Source: Sphingobacterium micropteri
GTDB taxonomy: Bacteria > Bacteroidota > Bacteroidia > Sphingobacteriales > Sphingobacteriaceae
Reading direction: 5' to 3'
DNA length: 64,000 nucleotides
Assembly (NCBI RefSeq): GCF_014692515.1
Contig: NZ_JACOIK010000008.1
Coordinates: 186,001-250,000 of the forward strand
Positions 25,901 through 35,699 of this stretch are shown piece after piece. The translations under genes were made by a program, and so were the position numbers. Numbering within the stretch: position 1 is the first letter of the stretch; every line of letters starts with the position of its first letter. Below the pieces are notes generated by a model. That model was not told the origin of the DNA. It did no database searches and saw only the letters and a program-made list of their open reading frames with translations.

Positions 25901-26161
25901 GCTAAAGCACGTTTCCGGCCGATTTTGATGACTTCTTTCGCATTTGTTGCCGGTATGTTGCCCATGCTGTTTGCGCATGGACCGGGCGCTATCGGAAACA
26001 AAACCATCGGTGCTGCCTCCGCCGGAGGCATGCTGTTGGGAACCATCTTTGGGGTTATTGTCGTCCCCGGTCTCTACTTTCTGTTTGGTAGCATCGCCAA
26101 TAAACGCAAGCTCATCAAATACGAAGAAAAAATGCCTTTGTCCGAACGCATAGAGAATTAA
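23000..26161 (+). CDS. RND efflux permease (AcrB/HAE1 family)
   Basis: The 1053-residue inner-membrane protein has the normal length and duplicated layout of AcrB: helix 1 ([17 protein letters not shown]), a large periplasmic domain, six helices, a second periplasmic domain and six more helices. Conserved motifs include [41 protein letters not shown] and [14 protein letters not shown], with the helix-10 Lys. In helix 4, where AcrB has two adjacent Asp residues for proton relay, this protein has Asp409-Asn410. It exports drugs, detergents or similar compounds by proton antiport as a trimer with the adaptor and TolC-like protein encoded on either side. Confidence 0.95.
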   Translation: [1053 protein letters not shown]

Positions 26162-26187
26162 CATCCAGCAAACTTATCAGAAAAAAG

Positions 26188-27630
26188 ATGAAGAGAAAAT
26201 ATATATCTTACAGCAGTATCCTCCTACTATCAACCCTATTTGGTGCCTGCGGTGTCCCGAAGATAGCAAAACAGGAAGTACATAAAGAACTGCCTACACA
26301 ATACGACAATCAATCCATACGCGACAGCAGAACCAATATAGCACAAATTGACTGGAAAGACTACTTCCACGACCCATATTTAGCAGCCATTATTGACAGC
26401 GCACTTCAACACAATCAGGAACTCCTTATCACGATGCAAGAAATCGAGATAACGGCCAATGAAGTGATGGCACGTCATGGAGAATATCTTCCGTCGGTAG
26501 GTATAAAAGCAGAGGGCGGAATAGAAAAGCGCAGCGAGAATACACCCTTGGGTGCGATGGAAAGACAAGTTGAAATCCGGCACGGGAAAGAAAATCCCGA
26601 ACCGATGCCGGACGTAGGCTTTGCGCTTGTCGCCAACTGGGAGATTGACATCTGGAAAAAACTGCGTAACGCGACCAAGTCTGCACAACTCCGTTATTTA
26701 TCTTCGATCGAAGGTAAAAACTTCATGGTCACCAACCTCGTCGCCGAGATTGCTCGTTCTTATTACGAATTGCTGGCTCTTGACGAACAGAACAGGATGA
26801 TTCAGCAAAACATCCAATTGCAATCGCAGGCACTGGAAATAGCGAAAGTCCAGAAAGCAGCAACACGCGTCACAGAACTGGCGGTAAAAAAGTTCGAAGC
26901 CGAGTTGCTGCGAACCCAAAGTCTGCAGTTTGCCGTACAGCAACAGATCGTAGAAACGGAAAACAAGATAAACTATCTCGCTGGCCGATATCCTCAACAC
27001 ATCCTCCGACCCGAGTCAGACTACGCCGTTAATAGCAGTCTCATGTCGTTTGCAACAGGATTACCAGCAGCGTTATTAAACAACCGCGCCGACATCCGGC
27101 AGGCGGAACTCGAAATAGCCGCCGCAGATCTGGATATCAAGGTTGCCAAAGCTCGGTTTTACCCATCGGTCGGTATATCGGCCAATCTAGGTTATCAAGC
27201 TTTCAATCCAACATATCTACTGAAAACGCCGCAATCATTGATCTACTCGCTGTCTGGGGATTTAATGGCGCCGTTAATCAACAAAAAAGCGATACAGGCC
27301 GACTATAAGAACGCCAATGCGAAACAGGTTCAAGCGGTATACAGTTATGAACAGTCTTTGCTGAATGCTTATGTAGAAGTTGCCAATCAATTGGCCAACT
27401 ACCAGAACATTTCCCAAAGCATTGGGTATAAAGCCAAGCAGGTAGATGTCCTTAACAAATCCATTGAAATTGCGAACGACTTATTCAATGCTGCGCATGC
27501 AGAATACCTGGAGGTTTTGATGACACAACGTGATATTTTAGAAACGAAGATGGAGCTCATTGAAGCCCAACGTGACCAATATATGGCTAAAGTGAATCTA
27601 TATCGTTCCTTAGGTGGCGGATGGCAGTAA
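26188..27630 (+). CDS. TolC/OprM-like outer-membrane efflux lipoprotein
   Basis: The 480-residue product has a lipobox (FGAC, Cys near residue 21) and two TolC-type repeats of helices and strands. Marks of the NodT/CusC/OprM group are WKDYFHDPYLAAIIDSALQHNQEL near residue 55, LVANWEIDIWKKLRNATKSAQ near 145, LLNNRADIRQAELEIAAADLDIKVAKARFYPS near 290, and a conserved C-terminus ending LYRSLGGGWQ. It should trimerise in the outer membrane as the exit duct of the pump. It begins 26 bases after the permease and the operon ends at a 13-bp hairpin just downstream. Confidence 0.93.
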   Translation: MKRKYISYSSILLLSTLFGACGVPKIAKQEVHKELPTQYDNQSIRDSRTNIAQIDWKDYFHDPYLAAIIDSALQHNQELLITMQEIEITANEVMARHGEYLPSVGIKAEGGIEKRSENTPLGAMERQVEIRHGKENPEPMPDVGFALVANWEIDIWKKLRNATKSAQLRYLSSIEGKNFMVTNLVAEIARSYYELLALDEQNRMIQQNIQLQSQALEIAKVQKAATRVTELAVKKFEAELLRTQSLQFAVQQQIVETENKINYLAGRYPQHILRPESDYAVNSSLMSFATGLPAALLNNRADIRQAELEIAAADLDIKVAKARFYPSVGISANLGYQAFNPTYLLKTPQSLIYSLSGDLMAPLINKKAIQADYKNANAKQVQAVYSYEQSLLNAYVEVANQLANYQNISQSIGYKAKQVDVLNKSIEIANDLFNAAHAEYLEVLMTQRDILETKMELIEAQRDQYMAKVNLYRSLGGGWQ

Positions 27631-27640
27631 GTTATTTCAC

Positions 27641-27677
27641 ACCAAGTAGGCTAACAAAACGTATTAGCCTACTTGGT
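27641..27677. terminator. Bidirectional terminator between the efflux operon and locus A
   Basis: The arms ACCAAGTAGGCTA (27641-27653) and TAGCCTACTTGGT (27665-27677) pair perfectly over 13 bases with an 11-base loop, between convergent operons. Flanks are AT-rich but without a clean T-run. Confidence 0.7.
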
Positions 27678-27685
27678 ATTAATAC

Positions 27686-29353
27686 TTAATAAATCTCACC
27701 AGCAGTTCGAAGAACCTGTTCCGCTTCTTTATCTTCATATTTTAGGATCAACTCCTGAAGTCTGCCCTGCAAAGATTCCTGTACAGAACCGTAATCCGGG
27801 TGATCAATAACATTCGATAATTCGTTCGGATCCTTCTGGAGATCAAAAAGCTCCCAATTATTCAATTCACCATAAAACCGAACCAGTTTATATCGTTCAG
27901 TACGGATACCAAAATGTGGATGAACACGATGAGGCTGTGGGAATTCATAATAGTGGTAATATCCAGCGTCCCTCCATTGTACACTATCTTGATCATTTAC
28001 CAATAACGGTAAAAATGAGTCCCCTTGAATATCGTTTGGAATAGCTGCACCCGCCAATTCCAACACGGTGGGTGCCCAATCAATATTTAGAATAAGATTT
28101 TGAAGATTCAAACCCGGTTTTACGATCCCCGGATAGCGGAGCACAAATGGTGTCTTTAACGATTCCTCGTAAATAAACCGTTTGTCAAACCAACCGTGCT
28201 CTCCCAAATAAAACCCCTGATCTGAGGCATATATTACGACCGTATTCTCTGCCAGACCACTTTCATCCAAATAGTCCAATAATTCCCCTATATTTCGGTC
28301 CAAAGATTTTGCCGTAGAAAGATAATCTTTCAGATAGCGCTGATACTTCCATTCTACTAATTCCTTTCCCTCCAATTTCTTTTCGGCAAATTCTTTCGAT
28401 ATTTTACCGTAGTAGTCCGACAATGCCTTCTCTTGCGCAGGCGTGTAGCGACCTCTCACATGGGCATCCAATGCTTTACTTTGGCTGGCGGTAAGTTCCT
28501 TACCTCCAAACCACTTTTCAATGAGCTGTTGCTTTAATTCCTGCGCCTGCTCTTTGTTTGGGTTGAACACCTGTCCCACTTTCAAATCCTGTCTTAGCAC
28601 CATCGTTTTATCGATAGTCATATCCTGATCCTTAGCAGCTTCCCTGCCTTCATAATCGTCGTAAAACGTCTCAGGAATAGGAAAATCTACACTATCAAAA
28701 GCCCCTAGATCTTGGATGTCAGGCATCCATTCCCGATGCGTAGCCTTATGTCCTACCACCAGAAAGAAAGGTTTATCAGCATCTTGCTGCTCGATAAAAT
28801 CCTTAGCAAAAGACGTGATGATATCGGTCACATAACCTTCGTGTCTCACCGTATCACCGTTGTTATGAATAAAATCTGGATTATAGTAATGGCCTTGTCC
28901 GGGCAGTATATTAAAATAATTCAACGCTTCGGTAGGGAGTGTTCCCAAATGCCACTTGCCGACCCAAGCCGTATTATAGCCGGCTTTTTGCAACTCCTTT
29001 GTAAAAATTGTCTGGTTAAGATCAAAATTAGGGTTTTCATTTGTCTTAAAGCCATTCTTATGACTGTACTTCCCGGTTAATAAAGTTGCCCGACTAGGTC
29101 CACAGATACTGTTTGTCACCAGTTGGTTTTTAAGGATCACCCCTTCCTTTGCGATCCGGTCAATATTTGGTGTTTGTGCCAGTGTACTTCCATACGCGCT
29201 GATTGCCTGATATGCATGATCATCCGAAAAGATGAATACGATATTTGGCCGTTTACGTTTAACCGAATCCAGCTGTTGTCCGAACGTATTGAATGTCACA
29301 CCAGATAATAATCCAGCGAGCACGTAACTATATATTTTTCTGTTCATAATCAT
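27686..29353 (-). CDS. Sulfatase (Cys-type, S1 family), last gene of locus A
   Basis: The 555-residue product has an N-terminal signal peptide (VLAGLLSGVTFNTFGQ) and then RPNIVFIFSDDHAYQ, the metal-binding start of the sulfatase fold. The catalytic motif ICGPSRATLLTGKYSHKNG places Cys84 as the residue converted to formylglycine. Further marks are YNTAWVGKWHLG and IYASDQGFYLGEHGWFDKRFIYEESLKTPF. The overall pattern is like GlcNAc-6-sulfatase or mucin-desulfating enzymes, but the subfamily cannot be fixed by eye. It is expected in the periplasm. The ATG follows directly after the stop of the upstream sulfatase gene, so the two are co-transcribed. Confidence 0.93.
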   Translation of the reverse strand: MIMNRKIYSYVLAGLLSGVTFNTFGQQLDSVKRKRPNIVFIFSDDHAYQAISAYGSTLAQTPNIDRIAKEGVILKNQLVTNSICGPSRATLLTGKYSHKNGFKTNENPNFDLNQTIFTKELQKAGYNTAWVGKWHLGTLPTEALNYFNILPGQGHYYNPDFIHNNGDTVRHEGYVTDIITSFAKDFIEQQDADKPFFLVVGHKATHREWMPDIQDLGAFDSVDFPIPETFYDDYEGREAAKDQDMTIDKTMVLRQDLKVGQVFNPNKEQAQELKQQLIEKWFGGKELTASQSKALDAHVRGRYTPAQEKALSDYYGKISKEFAEKKLEGKELVEWKYQRYLKDYLSTAKSLDRNIGELLDYLDESGLAENTVVIYASDQGFYLGEHGWFDKRFIYEESLKTPFVLRYPGIVKPGLNLQNLILNIDWAPTVLELAGAAIPNDIQGDSFLPLLVNDQDSVQWRDAGYYHYYEFPQPHRVHPHFGIRTERYKLVRFYGELNNWELFDLQKDPNELSNVIDHPDYGSVQESLQGRLQELILKYEDKEAEQVLRTAGEIY

Positions 29354-30871
29354 TTATTTTACGTCGTTTACTATTTCATTAGGCCAGGGAACGAATCTCT
29401 CCGTTCCTTTAAAGCGTGGCAACTGTGCTTCTCTTTCTTTGAGCTTTTGTGTCAGTAGCCCTGCCAGTTCTTTTGTTTTTTCAGGGTATATATCCGTCAA
29501 ATTATGCTTCTCCCCTATATCATGATCTAGATTATACAATTCCAGTGTTTGTTTCGTATAATCATAGATAAGCTTCCAATCCCCGATTCTTAAGGCGCTG
29601 GCCCACGAAGAAGACGAAAAATCTTCCTTGATCCATCGATTAGGATGATGCCATACCAACGCTCGGGTAGAATCAATCAGATCAGCATCTTGAAGATATG
29701 GTAGAAGATTAATGCCGTCTACCGTCTGCACCACCTTCCTATTTTCTATACCGGCAATCGCACGAATAGTAGAAAACAAATCCTCCACGATTATAGGATT
29801 TTCGGAAACAGACTGTGGTTGAATCACCTTTGGCCATTTCACCACGAGCGGAATGCGAATCCCACCTTCATACACCGATCCTTTACCCGATCGCAGCGGT
29901 GTATTATGCGTATCGGATATTCCTCCTCTCGGCGGAACACGCGATAACCCGCCGTTATCAGACAAGAAAAAGAATACGGTATTTTCCGACAAGTTATTCT
30001 TCGCTAGATAATCAAGGACATCCCCTAAACTCTTATCTACTCCTTTTACCAATGATTGATAAGCCGCTTCGACACTATCCACCGACGTTCCATAAAACGC
30101 ATTAACATACCGTGGGTCAGCCATTATCGGCGTATGTACGGCATAGTGGCTTAGGTATAGAAAAAACGGCTGCGACTGCCTTTCAGCATCTCCTAGCGCC
30201 GCCAGAGCCGATTGAGTAAGTGCTTCTGTCAGAAAAATATCTTGTCCGTGAAATTGTTTAAGTCCCCGGACCGCATTACGATCGTGAAAACCGTTTCGAG
30301 ATCGATCAAAATTTTCCGATCCAAAATACGAAGCAGGATGTCCAATTTCACTACCAGCAATATTAACATCGAAACCAATGTTTTTAGGGTCTGCTGCCGC
30401 AATGCCTTTACTTCCAAAATGAGCCTTTCCGGCTAAAATAGTTCTATAGCCATTTTCTTTAAGCAAAAGCGGTAAAGGCGTTGCCAAAAAGGTATTGTCT
30501 TCGTTTTTGTCTATTCCCAGACCGTTTATATTCCAGTCTACATGCTGGAATATCGTATCCGGGTAATCGGTGCTTCTATCCTTATCCGGATGTGTCCAGT
30601 TGGTTACGCGGTGCCTTGCCGCATTTGTACCTGTAATGAGGCTTACGCGTGTTGGTGTACAGAGCGGGGTTGCATACGCCTCGGAGAACTGGACACCGCT
30701 TTGTACCAATTTTAAAAAATTGGGGAAAGCCGAAATATCCTGCCATCCCAGATCATCTACAAGGAATATGATGATGTTTGGTTTAGCATCGTCCTTTTCA
30801 TAGACTGTCGCGGCATTACACACCCCATGTACAAACAGCATGGTAAAAAGCAAAAATTTAATATCCATCAT
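29354..30871 (-). CDS. Sulfatase (Cys-type, S1 family), third gene of locus A
   Basis: From the ATG at 30871 the product is 505 residues; a start at 30868 or 30880 is also possible. A signal peptide (FLLFTMLFVHGVCNA) leads to NIIIFLVDDLGWQD. The catalytic motif is PLCTPTRVSLITG, with Cys71 as the formylglycine site (Thr in place of the usual Ser, which still fits the CxPxR rule). Other marks are ILAGKAHFG and FLSDNGG. The type resembles the large arylsulfatase A-like group, which includes galactose and GalNAc sulfatases. Its start codon lies within the end of susD: the ATG at 30871 precedes the susD stop at 30858-30860, so translation is probably coupled. Confidence 0.92.
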   Translation of the reverse strand: MMDIKFLLFTMLFVHGVCNAATVYEKDDAKPNIIIFLVDDLGWQDISAFPNFLKLVQSGVQFSEAYATPLCTPTRVSLITGTNAARHRVTNWTHPDKDRSTDYPDTIFQHVDWNINGLGIDKNEDNTFLATPLPLLLKENGYRTILAGKAHFGSKGIAAADPKNIGFDVNIAGSEIGHPASYFGSENFDRSRNGFHDRNAVRGLKQFHGQDIFLTEALTQSALAALGDAERQSQPFFLYLSHYAVHTPIMADPRYVNAFYGTSVDSVEAAYQSLVKGVDKSLGDVLDYLAKNNLSENTVFFFLSDNGGLSRVPPRGGISDTHNTPLRSGKGSVYEGGIRIPLVVKWPKVIQPQSVSENPIIVEDLFSTIRAIAGIENRKVVQTVDGINLLPYLQDADLIDSTRALVWHHPNRWIKEDFSSSSWASALRIGDWKLIYDYTKQTLELYNLDHDIGEKHNLTDIYPEKTKELAGLLTQKLKEREAQLPRFKGTERFVPWPNEIVNDVK

Positions 30872-32297
30872 TTTGTACAAGATTTGGATTTCTATCTATC
30901 TCACTTTGTGGGATCGGATATCGTATTTGATAATCAAACGCCACCTTTCCCCTTGCTTTTGCATATTCAATAAAACGGCCATGTCTGATCAGATCCTGTC
31001 TACGCAACTCCTCCGTAAAAAACTCCCAACTTCGTTCTTTTAGGATATGGTCTCGTAAAGCAGCCTTATCTCCAAAAGAAGATAAGGATAACGGTGGAAC
31101 ATTTGCTTTCTCCCGCACCTGATTGATTAAATCTATTGATTCCTGGTTAGGTCCGTTTAACTCGTTGAGCGCCTCCGCCTTTGATAGTAAGATGTCCGCA
31201 TAGCGTACAACGGGGAAATCATTGCCTAAGTCAGCCCCCGTCGCCGGCAAATCTTCTTGAAATTTAAAGCTCCGTGCATCGTCTTTACCCAACGAAATTA
31301 TGTTCCCATTCAAATCTTCGTATGAAGTGATGATCACCTCCTTTCTTTCATCCTGCAGATGAAAAGAATCCAAAAACGACGAAAGCGTTTTCAACTGTGT
31401 CGCATAATTTGTTTTTGCGGCACCTTTATATTTATAATTTGGAGGCGCTGCATGGGGCAAATAATTTGTGCCCAAACCCGGTTGCGCAATATGCGGCCTT
31501 ACATAAATAAATTCCTTGTTCTCTTCGTTTTCAATCAAGAATAAATCTGTTCGTTTTTGACCATCAAATAGATCATACACGCCCAAACCAATGAGCTCAT
31601 TTGCCCGTTCGACTACTTTATCCCATTTTTTATTGTTTAGGTGAAATTTGGTCAAAAATGCCCATGCGGCACCTTTTGTCGCCCGTCCATATTCTGCTTG
31701 TTCAACAGGTAGAATGGCACTCACTTCCAATAGTTCATCTTCCACGAACCGAACAAATTCTTCTTTTTCAGCTCTAGAAGGTCTGTCGTCAGCAGCTACC
31801 TCGCTACTCGTAATCAATGGAACCGATCCAAATAAATCGTACAAATAAATATAGTTGCTTGCTCTTAAAAACCGCGCTTCAGCGATGATCTGGTTTTTCC
31901 TATTTTCATCGAAGTCTATATTTGGAACATGATCTATCACTAAGTTTGCTTTATAAATGGCATTGTAATACTTTGACCAAGCCGTCGCAAAAAACTCATG
32001 CGCAGGATTCCAAGTGAAATCCTCCAACGGTTGTGCGAGCCCTCTTAATCCGCCCTCGCGTATAATAAGTAAATCCGTATTCACTTCGGCCATGACCAAA
32101 ATATTTCGAAAGCCATCCGTACCTTGCTTCTGTTCAGCTGCGTATGCCGCCAGCAGCAGAGACTCGGCATCTTCTTGGCTGTTAAAAAAGTTATCAGGAC
32201 CAAAAGACGAGTAAACCGTTTCGTCCAGTGCATGCTGACAAGATAACAACAAGAAAACTATTAATAACCCAATACTATTTTTCATTTTTATTTTCAT
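30858..32297 (-). CDS. SusD/RagB-like glycan-binding lipoprotein (locus A)
   Basis: The 479-residue product has a lipobox LLSC (Cys near residue 20) and the SusD fold, which binds glycans at the cell surface and acts as a lid over its SusC partner. Typical marks are the N-terminal motif FNSQEDAESLLLAAY, the TPR-like helices with AEARFLRASNYIYLYDLFGSVPLI near residue 135, and the C-terminal RYADILLSKAEALNE and PIPQSEIDRNPNLVQNDGY. It starts 28 bases after the susC stop and overlaps the following sulfatase gene by about 14 bases. With susC inactivated, its import function is doubtful. Confidence 0.93.
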   Translation of the reverse strand: MKIKMKNSIGLLIVFLLLSCQHALDETVYSSFGPDNFFNSQEDAESLLLAAYAAEQKQGTDGFRNILVMAEVNTDLLIIREGGLRGLAQPLEDFTWNPAHEFFATAWSKYYNAIYKANLVIDHVPNIDFDENRKNQIIAEARFLRASNYIYLYDLFGSVPLITSSEVAADDRPSRAEKEEFVRFVEDELLEVSAILPVEQAEYGRATKGAAWAFLTKFHLNNKKWDKVVERANELIGLGVYDLFDGQKRTDLFLIENEENKEFIYVRPHIAQPGLGTNYLPHAAPPNYKYKGAAKTNYATQLKTLSSFLDSFHLQDERKEVIITSYEDLNGNIISLGKDDARSFKFQEDLPATGADLGNDFPVVRYADILLSKAEALNELNGPNQESIDLINQVREKANVPPLSLSSFGDKAALRDHILKERSWEFFTEELRRQDLIRHGRFIEYAKARGKVAFDYQIRYPIPQSEIDRNPNLVQNDGY

Positions 32298-32325
32298 CTA
32301 ATTATTTTTATACACCTTAATGTCT

Positions 32326-35300
32326 CTATCTACCCGTTTTAAGGTTGGCATTGATACCGAAAATATAAGACCTTGTCAAAGGATAGGCGTTAAAATCTGC
32401 ACTTACGTTTGAGGTTCCAAATGCACTAACTTCCGGATCCGAGCCCGAATAATTCGTGATTGTAAACAGGTTCTGTGCCGTAAAATGAAAACTCAACGCG
32501 TCAAAAAACGCATTGTTCTTTAACGGTAACTGATAGCGCAACTGTACATTTTTTAACCGTATATACGATGCATTTTCGACCGCCCGGCTATTGACGTTGC
32601 TCGCGTACGAAACAGCAACCGGCACGGAAGAAGAGTTCGTATTTGTGGGATTCTCAGGTGTCCAACGATCCAAGTAAGCGTCGCGCAATCTGTTTCTGCG
32701 AAAAGAGATCGGGTTTTCCGAATCCGCACGGTTCATATAGAACAACGAACTTCCAGAAACCCCTTGCACAAAAAATGACAGCCCAAACGATTTATAACTA
32801 AAATCATTGTTTACACCATACGTGAAATCTGGAAAGGGAGAACCTAAAATAGTACGGTCGTTAGCATCTATCCGTCCATTACCATCTACATCTTTATATC
32901 GGTATTCGCCCGGTCGTGATAGGGGTTGAGCGGAGTTCTCTATATCATCATCCAACTGGAACACACCCGCTATCTGATATCCATAATACGCATTCAATGG
33001 CTGTCCCTCCTGTATAATCGTAAAATCGTTGATAAATCCAGCCGATCCTGCCAATATAAATGGCAACCCGCCCAGATCGGTCACTTCATTTCTAATTGTA
33101 GAAAAGTTTATATTCGATTTCCATTTAAATTCTCGATCGATGTTCAGCGTGTTCAAACCGAATTCAAAGCCATAATTTTTCACACCTCCTACGTTCCTAA
33201 GTGTTGTATTAAAACCCGTCGTTCTAGGTACAGGTAATAGCAACAATAAATCTTGGGTGTTCTTATGAAAAAAATCGACACTACCTGTTATGCGATGGTC
33301 TAAGAATCCAAAATCAACACCGATATCAAATTGCCTTGTTGTTTCCCATTTTAGATTCGGATTAGGTAGTTGGACGGCCGATACACCTACCTTTGACGCC
33401 CCGCCCAATACGGCCTCGCCAGAAGGGCCGAACAACACTAACGAGTTATAATTCCCGATTTCCTGATTTCCTGTAAGCCCATAACTGGTACGGATTTTTA
33501 GATCCGACAGAAAAGAAACATCTTTCAAAAAAGCCTCATCCTTTAAGTGCCAGCCAATCGCTGCGGAGGGGAAAAAGCCAAACTTACTCGACTCACCAAA
33601 CCGGGAAGAACCATCTGCCCGGAACGTAAATGTCAACAGGTATTTTTGCAATAGATTATAGTTCACACGCCCCAGATACGATTGCAACTGATTGCGCGTC
33701 CGTTCGCTACCCACGCCGTAAGTAGGTTGCAATCCCGCGCCTATATTATCGGTGTATAGCGCATCCAAAGGAAACCCTTGCGCATTGGCCGAAAGTCCGC
33801 GGAATTCAAATTCTTGAAAAGTATAACCCAATAAAGCCTCTATTCCATGCGCACCGGCTTGCTTTTTATAGGTTGCTGTCAGTTCCAATAGATTATTTAG
33901 TGCTTCATTAGATCTTATATTCGCCATTCCTTTCGTTCCCTCACCTCGCTTTAACAGTCTACTGATATAACTATCCCGTCTAGCATTCTGGCGATCGAAG
34001 CCTACATTGGCACGTACGGAAAGCTCGGGAAGAATCGCATATTCGGTATACACATTTCCAAACGTCCGGTTTGTTTTTCCGTCATCCCTTATCTCCTGAC
34101 TTAATGCATATGGATTTTCCAGATTGACGATACGCGTTACACCGTACGATCCATCTTCCTGAAAAATCGGCAATGTAGGATCCTGAAACAAAGCTGAATA
34201 GATAATACCGGCACTTTCATTGATACTTACTCCACTCGGCGCATATTGGTCATCAATGGAACTACCGTTTAAGTTAATCCCAAACCTAATCCTATCCGAT
34301 TGATAATTCAGATTCGCTCTGCCGATATATTTCTTTAATCCAGAATTCAATACTACACCTTGTTGATTGGCATAGTTCAATGACGCATGCACATTCAATT
34401 TATCTACACCCCCCGAAAAGGTAACATGATGATCTTGCAAAGCCGCATTTCTATAGATCTCGTTCTGCCAGTTGGTACCCGTTCCTACTTGTCGAATTTG
34501 CTCTTACGTAAACTCGGGAGTCTCGCCAAGATCAGATTTAATATCATTCAGAAAAGACATATACTCTTGCGCGTTCAACATTTCTATCCGATTTGCAACA
34601 GACTGTATACCCGTAGAAACGTTATAGCCGAGTGCAAATCTGTTTCCCTCACCATTTTTAGTTGTTATCAAGATCACACCGTTTGCCGCCCTAGATCCAT
34701 AGATAGCAGTGGCCGATGCGTCTTTCAATATTTCTACCGATTTGATATCGTTCGGGTTTAATGAATTGAGGGGATTTCGGGGAGAAGGATCGCCTACCAC
34801 CGCCGAACTAGGTGATATTGGTGTGTTATTAATGGGCAAGCCATCTATAACATACAACGGTTCATTACTCGCATTGATTGAATTCGCACCGCGTATACGG
34901 ATAGACGCTCCCCCACCCGGTTCACTGCTCGACTGTGTCACCTGTACGCCCGGCGCTCTACCAGCAATCAGTTGATCCACTGATTGTTGAAAGCCATTAT
35001 TGAAATCTGCCGTTTCCAAGGAAGTTACCGAACCGGTAAGATCTCTTTTTTTCTGCGTACCGTATCCGACCACGATAACTTCATCAAGGTCTTTGGCAGA
35101 GGGGTTTAATTCGATAACAGTTGGTGAAGATTCGACAATGACCGTTTTTGTTTCGTATCCCAGGTAACTCAAGATAAGCGTAACGGGCAACTTTTGACCA
35201 GTTACAAAAGCAAACCCGCCCGCCCGGTCGGTTTGTACACTGTGCGTTACCGCATCCAATTGGACTGTCACACCTACTATAGGTGCTTTTGTTACAGCAT

Positions 35301-35433
35301 CGACGACCTGTCCCGTCAACGATGCATTAATAATGGGTTTAGGGTCTACTTGGGAATAAGCTTTTGTTGCGATGAAGTTAACAGAAAGCAATAGAAGGTA
35401 GACTGCGTACCGTCGTACAGCATTTTTTTTCAT
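32326..35433 (-). pseudogene. SusC/RagA-like TonB-dependent transporter with in-frame nonsense codon (locus A)
   Basis: Two segments in one frame, 34504-35433 (309 residues and a stop) and 32326-34503, together make a normal-length SusC of about 1,035 residues. The N-part has a signal peptide, a carboxypeptidase-D regulatory-like domain (about 38-115), the SusC motif VVGYGTQKKRDLTGSV and the plug (VQVTQSSSEPGGGASIRIRG, DASATAIYGSRAANGVILITTK). The C-part is the beta-barrel, ending FGINANLKTGR. They are separated only by TAA at 34504-34506, in the sequence EFT-stop-EQIRQVGTGTNWQNEIY, where relatives read straight through. It lacks the STN domain of loci B and C. A single-base change or a sequencing error would explain it. 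Confidence 0.85.
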
Positions 35434-35468
35434 TAGTATAAATATATTAATAGTAAAAAACGAAAAGT

Positions 35469-35699
35469 GCCAACGCCAATTGACAATTAATAAAATAAGT
35501 AACGCTACGAATGAATTTTAATTTCTTCGTTTTGTTGGCTTAAAATAGTTCGATATTAATGGCACATTCGACAGGAACCTCGAAATAAGATGTGAAGAGG
35601 AAGATTAGAAAGGAATCTGTTTAAAGAATCAAAGTCATACTTTTTCATTACGATAATTGTTTATTAGTAAAAATTAAACTCGTCGCCAACGCCAATTGA
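35469..35699. repeat. Two direct repeats GCCAACGCCAATTGA
   Basis: Copies lie at 35469-35483 and 35685-35699. Both follow a partly similar AT-rich stretch (TTAATAGTAAAAAA and TTATTAGTAAAAAT), so the similarity extends to about 38 bases. They may be binding sites for a regulator of the divergent genes or the traces of a short duplication. Confidence 0.5.

Noticed and set aside
34504-34506. Recoding or read-through of TAA in susC as a functional signal
   Set aside because: No selenocysteine or pyrrolysine codon is involved (those are TGA and TAG), no slippery site or special downstream structure is seen, and a plain nonsense change is simpler.
35469-35699. Reading the 15-base direct repeats as classical LytTR sites
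   Set aside because: LytTR sites are usually pairs of about nine bases spaced by about 12 bases. These are 216 bases apart and the core does not fit the usual consensus on either strand.
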